A stretch of 8,979 nucleotides of DNA, from assembly GCA_021835265.1 (NCBI GenBank), contig JAKBQK010000546.1, positions 1 to 8,979 of the forward strand, read 5' to 3'. The translations under genes and the position numbers were made by a program. The stretch comes from Thermoplasmata archaeon. GTDB taxonomy: Archaea > Thermoplasmatota > Thermoplasmata > Thermoplasmatales > Thermoplasmataceae. The notes under the pieces were generated by a model that was not told the DNA's origin, did no database searches, and worked only from the letters and a program-made list of their open reading frames with translations. Of this stretch, positions 1-5,811 are shown piece after piece (the first letter of the stretch is position 1; each line of letters starts with the position of its first letter).

Positions 1-376
1 CATAAAAATATAATATTGAATTAAGTTTTGGATAAAGAAGATAAAAAATTACTAAACAAGCAATCTGGATTGACACAAGACCCCCCGCAATTTCCAAGAT
101 TGCAAGACTCCTGCTCTTGTATTCTTTAGTCCTCATTACAGGTATAGTGAAAAAGCCAATAATAATAAATGAAGCAGTTAATGCAAAGAAATCTATTAAG
201 GCCTCGTTAATGCCAAAACTCAGTGTTCCTGAAAAATTTAGAATAAATTCTGATACCACTATCGTGGTTGCTAAAATTATAAAGTATTTTAGAAAATCTT
301 TATAGTGCACCGGGCTTACCCGCCTCCTGTTCTCTGAAAATGTTACTCTGACCTTTGGTTTCTCCCGTTCAGTCAT
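1..376 (-). CDS. Putative three-pass membrane protein, 3' end cut by the window edge
   Basis: The frame is open from an ATG at 374-376 through the window edge at position 1, giving 125 codons with no stop, so the C-terminus is missing. The protein starts with a basic, hydrophilic stretch of about 28 residues (MTEREKPKVRV..., with RRR at 17-19). Three hydrophobic segments follow at about residues 30-47, 59-80 and 91-115, which predicts an integral membrane protein with a cytoplasmic basic N-terminus. I recognise no family. The start lies 8 bases after the stop of the upstream small gene, and the sequence TGAGGG spanning that stop can act as a Shine-Dalgarno-like site (GAGG, 6 bases before the ATG). 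This suggests a two-gene operon with coupled translation. The pair could be a regulator with its membrane effector, but that is inference from context alone. Existence as a gene is well supported by the long open frame and the operon spacing. Confidence 0.7.
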   Translation of the reverse strand, partial: MTEREKPKVRVTFSENRRRVSPVHYKDFLKYFIILATTIVVSEFILNFSGTLSFGINEALIDFFALTASFIIIGFFTIPVMRTKEYKSRSLAILEIAGGLVSIQIACLVIFYLLYPKLNSILYFY

Positions 377-384
377 CTAATCCC

Positions 385-681
385 TCATTGTGTGGAAATA
401 TCACCACGAGATATCAGCCCTGCATTGATCATGTGAGCTTTTAATTCACCTGCTATAGAGTCATTAGATCCACTTAATAGCTCTAAAATCTCGTTCACTG
501 TCAATTTTCCTTTCTTTAGATTGATAAGATCCTGGGCAAGAATGAGAAGGCTATCCTTGACAATAGCCTGAAAGAATTCGTCCCAGCTCATGTTATTCTC
601 ATATACGAACTCAAATCTAGTTTTTAACCATTTTAATCTTTCATAGGTCATCCCATCTATTTTTAGCCCTATTTTAGACAT
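385..681 (-). CDS. Small putative DNA-binding protein, ribbon-helix-helix-like N-terminus
   Basis: This is a 98-residue protein of unknown family. Its N-terminus reads MSKIGLKIDGMTYERLKWLK: a short beta-strand-like segment followed by an amphipathic helix. That layout resembles the ribbon-helix-helix fold of small archaeal repressors and VapB-type antitoxins ('I.VD..TYERLK.LK'). A second helical stretch (residues 31-60, with WDEFFQAIVKDSL) and a third (61-89) follow. The resemblance is by eye and not proven. The ATG at 679-681 is chosen because a TATA-like box lies about 24 bases upstream, which fits leaderless transcription. Just beyond the TATA box is a perfect tandem 10-bp repeat, as expected of an autoregulated operator. 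A membrane protein gene follows 8 bases downstream on the same strand. If it is an antitoxin-like protein, its partner is atypical, because no PIN or RelE-like toxin is visible next to it. Confidence 0.7.
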   Translation of the reverse strand: MSKIGLKIDGMTYERLKWLKTRFEFVYENNMSWDEFFQAIVKDSLLILAQDLINLKKGKLTVNEILELLSGSNDSIAGELKAHMINAGLISRGDISTQ

Positions 682-700
682 ACAGAATACATTCCTGTGA

Positions 701-710
701 TAAATTTAAA
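701..710 (-). promoter_or_regulatory. TATA box for the regulator/membrane-protein pair
   Basis: On the minus strand this reads TTTAAATTTA, centred about 24 bases before the ATG at 681. That is the distance expected from an archaeal TATA box to the start site, so the transcript would be leaderless or nearly so. There is no Shine-Dalgarno site before the ATG, which agrees. Confidence 0.55.
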
Positions 711-711
711 C

Positions 712-731
712 TTTTACATTATTTTACATTA
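712..731 (-). repeat. Perfect tandem 10-bp repeat, putative operator
   Basis: TTTTACATTA occurs twice in immediate succession at 712-721 and 722-731 (TAATGTAAAA twice on the gene strand). The copies are one helical turn apart and abut the upstream side of the TATA box, in the BRE position. Ribbon-helix-helix dimers commonly bind tandem sites with such spacing, so this may be the operator of the 98-residue protein. The repeat is seen; its role is inferred. Confidence 0.5.
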
Positions 732-1356
732 CTTAGGATAAATACATAACTCACGACTCATATTACTTAGTATTTTGAACCAAATTCCACTTCGTTAATA
801 TGATTTATAGGAGTCTATTTTTTAAGAGAAACTTCAAAAATACTAGGGTCTATCCGCGCGATTAAAATGCTAATAAGCGATGCTTTTTTAGAATACCCGA
901 AATTTTTCCAATTTAATAAAGATGAAGATAATATCATGAAATTGAAATTAGTGCAAATATATCCATAGTTAAATGTTGGAATTGCTAAAGAATTGGAGAA
1001 CTATTTCACATTTACACCTAAATCAATTGAGATTTCTAAAAAGAGATAAATCTAAGTTTTTATGAAAGCCCTGATTTTTTAACATATACCACTTTAAATG
1101 GATAGTTCATATTTACTGTGTATAGAATTTCCCTATTAATTTTGTTTAACTTTACCTTGTGTCTTGCTTATTGGGTGGCTTTAGTGCTGATAGAGGGTAT
1201 TATTCCCCATAATCACACGCAGTTACCAATTTGTTACAAAATAAAATTTATAATTCATTTTATGGCTCCCAGGTAATAAATTAGTTTTACTCTTCATGTG
1301 AATTTTGATCAAAAATACACGAGTTTGTCCTTAAATAAATGTGAAGTTAGTGTTTT
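732..1356. other. 625-base AT-rich stretch without a convincing intact gene
   Basis: The stretch lies upstream of the regulator pair and downstream of the 119-residue membrane protein gene. It contains a second copy of ATTACTTAG (728-736 and 762-770), a stop-interrupted frame at 867-1049 listed separately, and a perfect 12-bp palindrome TTTTGATCAAAA at 1303-1314. A plus-strand GTG-initiated frame of 52 codons runs from 1118 to 1276. Its first half is hydrophobic, but it has no supporting start signal, so I do not call it a gene. I see no tRNA or other structured RNA here. The composition and broken frames suggest a decaying accessory region. Confidence 0.4.
867..1049 (+). pseudogene. Possible gene remnant interrupted by TAG
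   Basis: An ATG at 867 opens a frame of 33 codons (starting MLISDAFLEYPKFF) that meets TAG at 966-968. The same frame then continues for 26 codons (LNVGIAKELENYF...) to TAA at 1047-1049. The frame is also open upstream of the ATG, back to a TGA at 801-803. The codon content looks protein-like on both sides of the TAG, which could mean one nonsense mutation in a former small gene, but chance openness in AT-rich DNA cannot be excluded. I recognise no family. Confidence 0.22.
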
Positions 1357-1716
1357 CTAACGGTAAATTCCTTCTGGTGGGAAGAAATAATAATTACCAG
1401 TGATTCTTTTTATCTCCTTTTCTGATGCTATTATTTTTGACAACATATATATTAATCCTATGAAACCTAAAAAGAATTCTAAATATACTCCGTACATATT
1501 AACAGGTATAAATCCTGCAACAAAAAATAACAATGCGATTCCAAAAGCGGCTATTATGTCTCTATTATAAAATCCAAATAACGTCCGTCTAAAAAGAAAT
1601 ATATCGAATCTTTTCTTAAGTTTTTTGTTGTTTGAAAGCGGACTGTATACCAAAATGGTAATTTCAGACATGACTATTACCACTAATAGTAATTCCAATA
1701 TACCCAAATTTATCAT
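1357..1716 (-). CDS. Orphan small membrane protein
   Basis: This 119-residue protein has three hydrophobic segments at about residues 4-25, 53-72 and 75-97. A basic stretch lies between the first two (KKLKKRF, then FRR), and the charged C-terminal tail ends in NYYFFPPEGIYR. The positive-inside rule suggests that the basic loop is cytoplasmic. I recognise no family and assign no function. The ATG at 1714-1716 fits a TATA-like ATAAAATA about 22 bases upstream (about 1734-1742 on the plus strand), so the transcript may be leaderless. The gene stands alone, with AT-rich gene-poor DNA on both sides. The hydrophobic pattern supports a real protein, but a young or horizontally acquired gene is as likely as a conserved one. 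Confidence 0.6.
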   Translation of the reverse strand: MINLGILELLLVVIVMSEITILVYSPLSNNKKLKKRFDIFLFRRTLFGFYNRDIIAAFGIALLFFVAGFIPVNMYGVYLEFFLGFIGLIYMLSKIIASEKEIKRITGNYYFFPPEGIYR

Positions 1717-1739
1717 TCCTATCTACAACTCTCTATTTT

Positions 1740-2053
1740 ATGATAATAATATCTATTCATAATTAAATTTTTCCAATGCTTAAAAGTGTTATAATTGGAG
1801 TTTTAATAAGGGTGAAAATCGTTTATTTTACGTTATAAACTTGATATTTCTAAGTACTTACAATTATCAAATTAAATTTTAAGGAGCTCACTTCATTACC
1901 TTAATAAAAAATACGAAGAACTGGATCAACTTGCACTATAAGTCTGCTCTTCTTTGCATACGTTTCCTGTATGTACTGTATTGAGTAGTGAGTTTCTTGA
2001 ACATAACGATTCACAAGAGAAACCGATTTAGTTAAAATTTCTCAGTATTTCAT
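1740..2053. other. Gene-poor AT-rich stretch next to tRNA-Ser
   Basis: These roughly 310 bases lie between the orphan membrane protein and the tRNA-Ser terminator. The only structure I see is a stop-interrupted plus-strand frame at 1883-2035 (listed separately) and a short inverted repeat CATAC/GTATG near 1958-1975. I looked for a second copy of the tRNA 3' end, which would mark an integrated element, and found none here or further left. Confidence 0.4.
1883..2035 (+). pseudogene. Possible decayed fragment, transposase-like by eye, interrupted by TGA
   Basis: A frame beginning GAHFITLIKNTKNW runs 33 codons without an obvious start, meets TGA at 1982-1984, then continues 16 codons to TAA at 2033-2035. 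The segment GAHFITLIKN vaguely recalls the strand around the second catalytic aspartate of IS4-like transposases ('G..FI.RLK.N'). The stretch is too short and unsupported for a firm call. If real, it is a small leftover of an insertion sequence beside the tRNA gene. No terminal inverted repeats or target duplication are visible. Confidence 0.22.
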
Positions 2054-2060
2054 TAAAAAA
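2054..2060 (-). terminator. T-run terminator of the tRNA-Ser gene
   Basis: Seven T residues on the minus strand begin 8 bases after the tRNA 3' end. Short T-runs are the usual archaeal transcription stop after tRNA genes. There is no hairpin, as is typical. Confidence 0.5.
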
Positions 2061-2067
2061 ACTTCTA

Positions 2068-2150
2068 CGCCGGGGGGGAGATTTGAACTCCCGAGCTACA
2101 AGAGCGGTAGATTTCGAATCTACCGCCTTACCGGGCTAGGCTACCCCGAC
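2068..2150 (-). tRNA. tRNA-Ser (anticodon CGA)
   Basis: This 83-nt tRNA reads serine UCG codons. The acceptor stem pairs GTCGGGG with CCCCGGC (one U-G pair), followed by discriminator G73 as expected of archaeal tRNA-Ser. The D stem is GCC/GGC with GG in its loop. The anticodon arm is GTAGA, loop TTCGAAA, TCTAC, giving anticodon CGA. A class II variable arm (about 14 nt) and the T arm GGGAG, loop TTCAAAT, CTCCC follow. CCA is not encoded and must be added afterwards. No intron is present. The first 15 nt overlap the 3' end of the CoA-binding-protein gene on the same strand. The two are therefore either co-transcribed or the tRNA promoter lies inside that gene. Confidence 0.95.
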
Positions 2151-2555
2151 ATTCATTTTCTTATGTTCCTCCATAATACATTTATTCATTATGACTTTTA
2201 TGGAGTTTTCTTCAGCAAGTTTTGCCGCTTCCATATTCTCTACACCAAGCTGCATCCATATAAACTCTGGCTTTATGGTTAAGGATTCTTCCACAACTGG
2301 AACAACTGCCTCTGACTTTCTGAAGATATCTACAACATCTATCTTGTGTTCCTTTGACGCTGATTTTAAGTCCGGATAACATTTGAGACCTTCCCATTGA
2401 TCAAAAGTTGGGTTGATTGGTATTACCTTAAAACCATGATCCATTAGATATTTGGAAACTTTATAACTATCCCTGTCAGTTTTATTGCTAATTCCGACTA
2501 CCGCTACACTCTTATTTCCCTTTAAAACATCCTTAATAACTTTTGCTTCGTTCAT
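2136..2555 (-). CDS. CoA-binding domain protein (YccU-like, Rossmann fold)
   Basis: This 139-residue single-domain protein belongs to the CoA-binding family related to the N-terminal domain of succinyl-CoA and ADP-forming acyl-CoA synthetases. The nucleotide-binding start VAVVGISNKTDRDSYKV (residues 17-33) has the G-S-R-S pattern. It is followed by FKVIPINP (42-49), a helix/strand pair with IDVVDIFR (72-79), WMQLGVEN (100-107) and a terminal NKCIMEEHKK matching the 'DRCI..EH' end of the family. The length is normal. Stand-alone members bind CoA in vitro, but their role is poorly known. The ATG at 2553-2555 has an AT-rich TATA-like stretch about 20 bases upstream (2563-2576) and no Shine-Dalgarno site, so leaderless initiation is likely. 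psmA ends 37 bases upstream on the same strand, so read-through from psmA is possible. The last residues (VGVA) and the stop are encoded by the tRNA-Ser 5' sequence and lie beyond the conserved fold. Confidence 0.9.
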   Translation of the reverse strand: MNEAKVIKDVLKGNKSVAVVGISNKTDRDSYKVSKYLMDHGFKVIPINPTFDQWEGLKCYPDLKSASKEHKIDVVDIFRKSEAVVPVVEESLTIKPEFIWMQLGVENMEAAKLAEENSIKVIMNKCIMEEHKKMNVGVA

Positions 2556-2592
2556 GGTGTAATAAAAATAATATTGGTTTAAAATCTTTTCT

Positions 2593-3297
2593 TTATTTTA
2601 CCAGTTTCTCAATTTCTTCCTTGGTAAATATTTTGAAAGTTGAGTCGCTTCTGATTGATGCCACTTCTGGAGTCTTGTATTCTGCTCCTTCCTCCATTGA
2701 AGATTTAAGTGCTGCAATACCAATACCAATTGCTGTCTTTTCGTCTGCGTCTTCCTTATATTCCTTTTCAAGATAGTTAAGAACCTGATCTCTCCCTGCT
2801 CCTATTGCAGTTGCCTTGTATTCGTTAATGACTCCAGATGGATCTGAATCAAAGAGCCTTGCTCCTACCTGATCTATACCTGCAAATATTATAGATACCC
2901 CATATGGTCTTACTCCACCATACTGTGTGTACTGTTGCATCTGGTCTGCTACTTTCTTGACAAGATTTTCTATGTTTACCAGAGACCCGTAGCTAACCTT
3001 TTCCTGTTGTGTTACAATTCTTGCAAAATCTATTAGGACCCTTGCATCGGCTCCAAGACCTGATGTAACACAGCCTACGAAATCATCGATTAACTGAATT
3101 TTTTCCAGAGAGTTCTGTTCCATTAACTTGCTTCTTGGTCTTTTTTCTGAGATAAGAAGCACACCATCTTTGAACTTGATTCCAAGAGCAGTGGAACCTC
3201 TTTTTACTGCTTCTCTTGCGTATTCAACCTGAAAAAGTCTCCCATCAGGGGAGAAAACTGTAATTGCTCTATCGTATGCCATTTGTCCCTGTTGCAT
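2593..3297 (-). CDS. psmA: 20S proteasome alpha subunit
   Basis: PsmA forms the seven-fold outer rings of the archaeal 20S proteasome, gating entry to the proteolytic chamber in the cytoplasm and docking the PAN/Cdc48 ATPases. The 234 residues are full length. The N-terminal gate is visible: the YDR motif at Y8-D9-R10, P17 and Y26, the residues known to control opening in Thermoplasma. K66, which contacts the ATPase C-termini, is present in the LEKIQL stretch. The helix H0 region, the GSTALG strand and the [17 protein letters not shown] segment are all intact. The initial [15 protein letters not shown] is the Thermoplasma form. The start is fixed by the gate sequence and by a Shine-Dalgarno site (AAGGTGA) 6-8 bases upstream. 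In many archaea psmA sits with SBDS and exosome genes; here its downstream neighbour is a CoA-binding-protein gene and its upstream neighbour is divergent nreA. The proteolytic beta subunit is not in the window. Confidence 0.98.
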   Translation of the reverse strand: MQQGQMAYDRAITVFSPDGRLFQVEYAREAVKRGSTALGIKFKDGVLLISEKRPRSKLMEQNSLEKIQLIDDFVGCVTSGLGADARVLIDFARIVTQQEKVSYGSLVNIENLVKKVADQMQQYTQYGGVRPYGVSIIFAGIDQVGARLFDSDPSGVINEYKATAIGAGRDQVLNYLEKEYKEDADEKTAIGIGIAALKSSMEEGAEYKTPEVASIRSDSTFKIFTKEEIEKLVK

Positions 3298-3303
3298 TTA
3301 TTT

Positions 3304-3310
3304 TCACCTT
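3304..3310 (-). promoter_or_regulatory. Shine-Dalgarno site of psmA
   Basis: On the minus strand this reads AAGGTGA, complementary to the archaeal 16S rRNA 3' end, 6 bases before the psmA ATG. It stands out because most genes in this window appear leaderless without such a site. Confidence 0.6.
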
Positions 3311-3331
3311 AACTCCCTTAACATGTTTCTC

Positions 3332-3339
3332 TAATAAAT
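3332..3339 (-). promoter_or_regulatory. Putative TATA box of psmA
   Basis: ATTTATTA on the minus strand, preceded by purine-rich GAAAAG that could serve as a BRE. A start site about 25 bases downstream (about 3310) would leave a short leader that just contains the Shine-Dalgarno site. Confidence 0.4.
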
Positions 3340-3652
3340 CTTTTCTAATTTTTCCTTTTGTTGCTTTGCATCAACCGGTCTGTATTATTAATATGACTTG
3401 ATTCTTATTTTGCGAGGAATCACTGGTCTATATTCCTTTGTTAGAATAAGAGAGTGTTTGTTTGTACCCGCCTATGATTACGCATACTAAAGTTTCAAAA
3501 TTTTTCAGAAGAAAATCTATGTAATATCCCTTCGAAGAACCAATTAATACCTACACGTTATTAATAATGATATGAACAATAACACATTTCTCTTTACATA
3601 GCCAACCTGCTCTATTGACTTTGAATTTTCATACATTACACTCTGATATGAA
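3340..3652. other. Divergent intergenic region between psmA and nreA
   Basis: Counted from the psmA start, the gap is 355 bases. It holds the psmA promoter near its left end and must also hold the nreA promoter. For nreA I see two AT-rich candidates: the 10-bp palindrome TTATTAATAA at 3558-3567 and a weaker TTGAATTTT near 3620. An imperfect direct repeat GGTCTGTATT/GGTCTATATT occurs near 3378 and 3427. I find no convincing small gene, tRNA or C/D-box RNA. Confidence 0.35.
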
Positions 3653-4927
3653 GTGAAAGTTAGATTTAATATTCCTTTCATGGCAAAAATTATTCGTTAC
3701 ACAAAAGATAAAATTATTAGTTCATTATTCATGTATAACATAGTGTTTCCGTATTGCAGTTCATGTAAGGCAAAAAAGAATCTTTGTGGACTTGGATATT
3801 GCCCCATAATAAAAAATTTAAAATCCAGTGGTCTAGAGTTAAAAATGGTCAGCGGAGATGCTGAAGCTGACACACCTCCTGGCATATTTGTTGGTAGTTA
3901 TGGTTATCCGGAGGTTCTTGCCGGTCCAACTGCCCTCTTTAATCCTGATGTTTTTGATTACGGAAAGGAAAGATTTGGAATGAAACTGGAAGAGGTGATT
4001 TCCATGAATTCGAATGTCTATAGAACGGCTTCAAAAATGTCGATTAGAAGACCGGATGAAAAATTTCACGAATATATACTGGAAAGTGCTTCTTCCATAA
4101 AACCATTTGAAATTGCATTCAAGACTGAACATTTCTCCATGCATGGCCCAGACACGGGTGACTTCTTTGACACCCCGGTTGGATCGACTGCAATGGTCTC
4201 AAACCTTAGAGTTACGGGAAACCCTAAGATACCAAGGATGGTTGATTACATTCATGGAGATAATGATCTAAAATCATCGGAAGGCCTGTTTAAACTATTC
4301 CAGGAGGGATTCCAGCCAGAATATCTGCAGAATATACTTGCTGGTGGTTTGATAGGAATAGATCACCAGAGGAAGATGGTGCCCACAAGATGGGCAATAA
4401 CTGCTACTGATGATATTCTTTTCAAAGAATTAAAGAAGGATATAATTCACTCACCATGGATCTCGGATATCATGCAATTCAACATGAACTATGTGGGTAA
4501 TTCATTTCAGGTTGTACTCTTTCCAGGACCTTTCTCCTTTGAAATGCTGGAACAATGGAATAGAGGTTCCCTGTGGGGTCAGGGTTCTGTTTCCATTGAT
4601 TATGAAGGGATTAAGGGAAGAACTAACTATGCTTCGAATATAACGGGAGCATACTATGCAGCAAGATTATCGGTTGCAAGATACCTCAGGTCCATAGGAA
4701 AACAGGCCTCTGTAATCGTTGTAAGAACCATTGGTTCAGAATATCATTCTCCTTTAGGGGTATGGGTTATAAGGAGTTCTGTCAGAGAAGCATTAAAAAA
4801 CAGGCCAGTAAGATTTTCTTCTAATGATGAATTCTTAAAGGAATCCAAACTGGGTATCGAAAATGCAAAAGATCTGTCGTGGATTATAAGAAATCAAAAG
4901 AGGCAGAAGAGACTGGTTGATTTCTAA
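3653..4927 (+). CDS. nreA: NreA-like archaeal DNA repair protein
   Basis: The Nre family is an archaea-specific group linked to DNA damage tolerance; in Haloferax volcanii NreA acts in repair and carries a C-terminal PCNA-interaction motif. The 424-residue protein begins with a likely zinc site C35-x2-C38-x6-C45-x4-C50 (CSSC, then LCGLGYCPI). The conserved family segments follow: PPGIFVGSYGYPEV (about 75-88), RRPDEKF, DTPVGSTAMVSNLRVTGNPKIPRMVDY, DHQRKMVPTRWAITATDD and SEYHSPLGVWVIR. The C-terminus ends QKRLVDF (418-424), a QxxLxxF version of the PIP box. The start is uncertain. The GTG at 3653 gives the longest form, while ATG at 3680 (residue 10) or 3731 (residue 27, only eight residues before the first cysteine) are alternatives. 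None has a Shine-Dalgarno site. The TatD-like gene overlaps the stop by one base (TAATG), so the two are translated from one message. Confidence 0.9.
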   Translation: MKVRFNIPFMAKIIRYTKDKIISSLFMYNIVFPYCSSCKAKKNLCGLGYCPIIKNLKSSGLELKMVSGDAEADTPPGIFVGSYGYPEVLAGPTALFNPDVFDYGKERFGMKLEEVISMNSNVYRTASKMSIRRPDEKFHEYILESASSIKPFEIAFKTEHFSMHGPDTGDFFDTPVGSTAMVSNLRVTGNPKIPRMVDYIHGDNDLKSSEGLFKLFQEGFQPEYLQNILAGGLIGIDHQRKMVPTRWAITATDDILFKELKKDIIHSPWISDIMQFNMNYVGNSFQVVLFPGPFSFEMLEQWNRGSLWGQGSVSIDYEGIKGRTNYASNITGAYYAARLSVARYLRSIGKQASVIVVRTIGSEYHSPLGVWVIRSSVREALKNRPVRFSSNDEFLKESKLGIENAKDLSWIIRNQKRQKRLVDF

Positions 4928-5772
4928 TGGATGGTTATCTAATTTTTGACAATCATTTTCACCTCAATTATGAAAATAACTTTCTTGAAGGAGCTAGAAG
5001 ATTCAAGAAGGCTGGAGGTAATGCAATCAATCTTACCAATCTTCCAGACTACTCTCTCCCATCTGAGAATTATTATAAAACAATCTATGAAAGAACAATC
5101 AGCATGGCTAATGCTGTAAGAAGAGAAACAGGTTTGACAGTACTGGTCACTCTTGGACCGTATCCTCTAGATTACAATCATTTTTCTGAGATGAATCTGG
5201 ATTCAGAGAATATTGTTAGAAATGGTATAGATCTTGCGGCAAAACTTATTGAGGAGGGAGTCACCAATGCCATGGGAGAAATAGGTAGGCCTCATTTTCC
5301 AGTCTCAGATTTGATTATAGATAAATCGAATAATCTTCTGGAATATGCATTTTCCAGATGCGGAGAACTGGAATGCCCTGCAATACTGCATACGGAAGAT
5401 CTGGATAATGCAAGAATAGAGGAAATGGAAGATTTTGCAAGGAGGAATGGTCTTAATCCAACGAAGATTATAAAGCATCATGCTCTACCATCAAATCTTT
5501 TGAAAGATTCAAAAATGAATTTTTCAATTCCAGCTACCAGAAAGTTTGTGAGGGAATCGATTTCTACCAAAAAGAAATTTCTTCTGGAGACCGATTATAT
5601 AAATGATCCAAAAGATGACAATAGATTTCTTCCACCGGATTCTGTTCCGCTTCGAGCAAATATGATAAGGCAGAACTATCCTGATTCATGGGAACAAACA
5701 TTTAAAAATACCTTCAGAGACCTCCCTTTAGAAATATTTGGAAGTGAACCCTTCAAATGCCTTCTACAATAA
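4927..5772 (+). CDS. TatD-like metal-dependent hydrolase (archaeal TIM-barrel amidohydrolase)
   Basis: This 281-residue protein belongs to the archaeal branch of TatD-related metallohydrolases. All expected metal ligands of the TIM barrel are visible: HxH at H10-F11-H12 in FDNHFHLN, E118 in GEIGRP, H155 in ILHTED, H184/H185 in IKHHALP, and D223 in LLETDYINDP. Family members are metal-dependent hydrolases; TatD itself has DNase activity, but the substrate of this branch is not established. The ATG at 4927 overlaps the nreA stop (TAATG), which indicates translational coupling and hints at a shared DNA-repair role, a nuclease working with NreA. That role is an inference from gene order. gins51 follows 39 bases later behind its own TATA-like element. 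Confidence 0.85.
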   Translation: MDGYLIFDNHFHLNYENNFLEGARRFKKAGGNAINLTNLPDYSLPSENYYKTIYERTISMANAVRRETGLTVLVTLGPYPLDYNHFSEMNLDSENIVRNGIDLAAKLIEEGVTNAMGEIGRPHFPVSDLIIDKSNNLLEYAFSRCGELECPAILHTEDLDNARIEEMEDFARRNGLNPTKIIKHHALPSNLLKDSKMNFSIPATRKFVRESISTKKKFLLETDYINDPKDDNRFLPPDSVPLRANMIRQNYPDSWEQTFKNTFRDLPLEIFGSEPFKCLLQ

Positions 5773-5784
5773 TATATATTTTTT
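5771..5784 (+). promoter_or_regulatory. TATA box upstream of gins51
   Basis: AATATATATT followed by TTTT lies about 34 bases before the GINS start. It would place the transcript start about 5-10 bases ahead of the ATG, so gins51 can be transcribed separately from the nreA pair. The T-run within it might also serve to end the upstream message. Confidence 0.45.
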
Positions 5785-5811
5785 AACAAGAATGATATAT
5801 GATCAGAAAAG

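Noticed and set aside
75..120. Nested inverted repeats (ACAAGA/TCTTGT and GCAAT/ATTGC with a 7-base loop) resembling a tRNA anticodon arm or an attenuator.
   Set aside because: They lie wholly inside an open minus-strand coding frame for a membrane protein, and no D arm, T arm or acceptor stem can be built around them.
117..305. Plus-strand 62-codon open frame.
   Set aside because: It is antisense to the minus-strand membrane protein at 1-376, which has clear hydrophobic segments and operon spacing; the plus frame is a shadow.
774..800. TTTGAACC resembling the complement of a tRNA T-loop, a possible att copy of tRNA-Ser.
   Set aside because: Only about 7-8 bases match and the flanking stem sequence does not; this is chance level in AT-rich DNA.
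1118..1276. Plus-strand GTG-initiated 52-codon frame with a hydrophobic first half.
   Set aside because: There is no promoter or ribosome-binding signal, no recognisable similarity, and AT-rich DNA readily gives hydrophobic frames.
2191..2776. Several open frames of 61-77 codons over the CoA-binding gene and psmA.
   Set aside because: They overlap two strongly recognisable genes in other frames.
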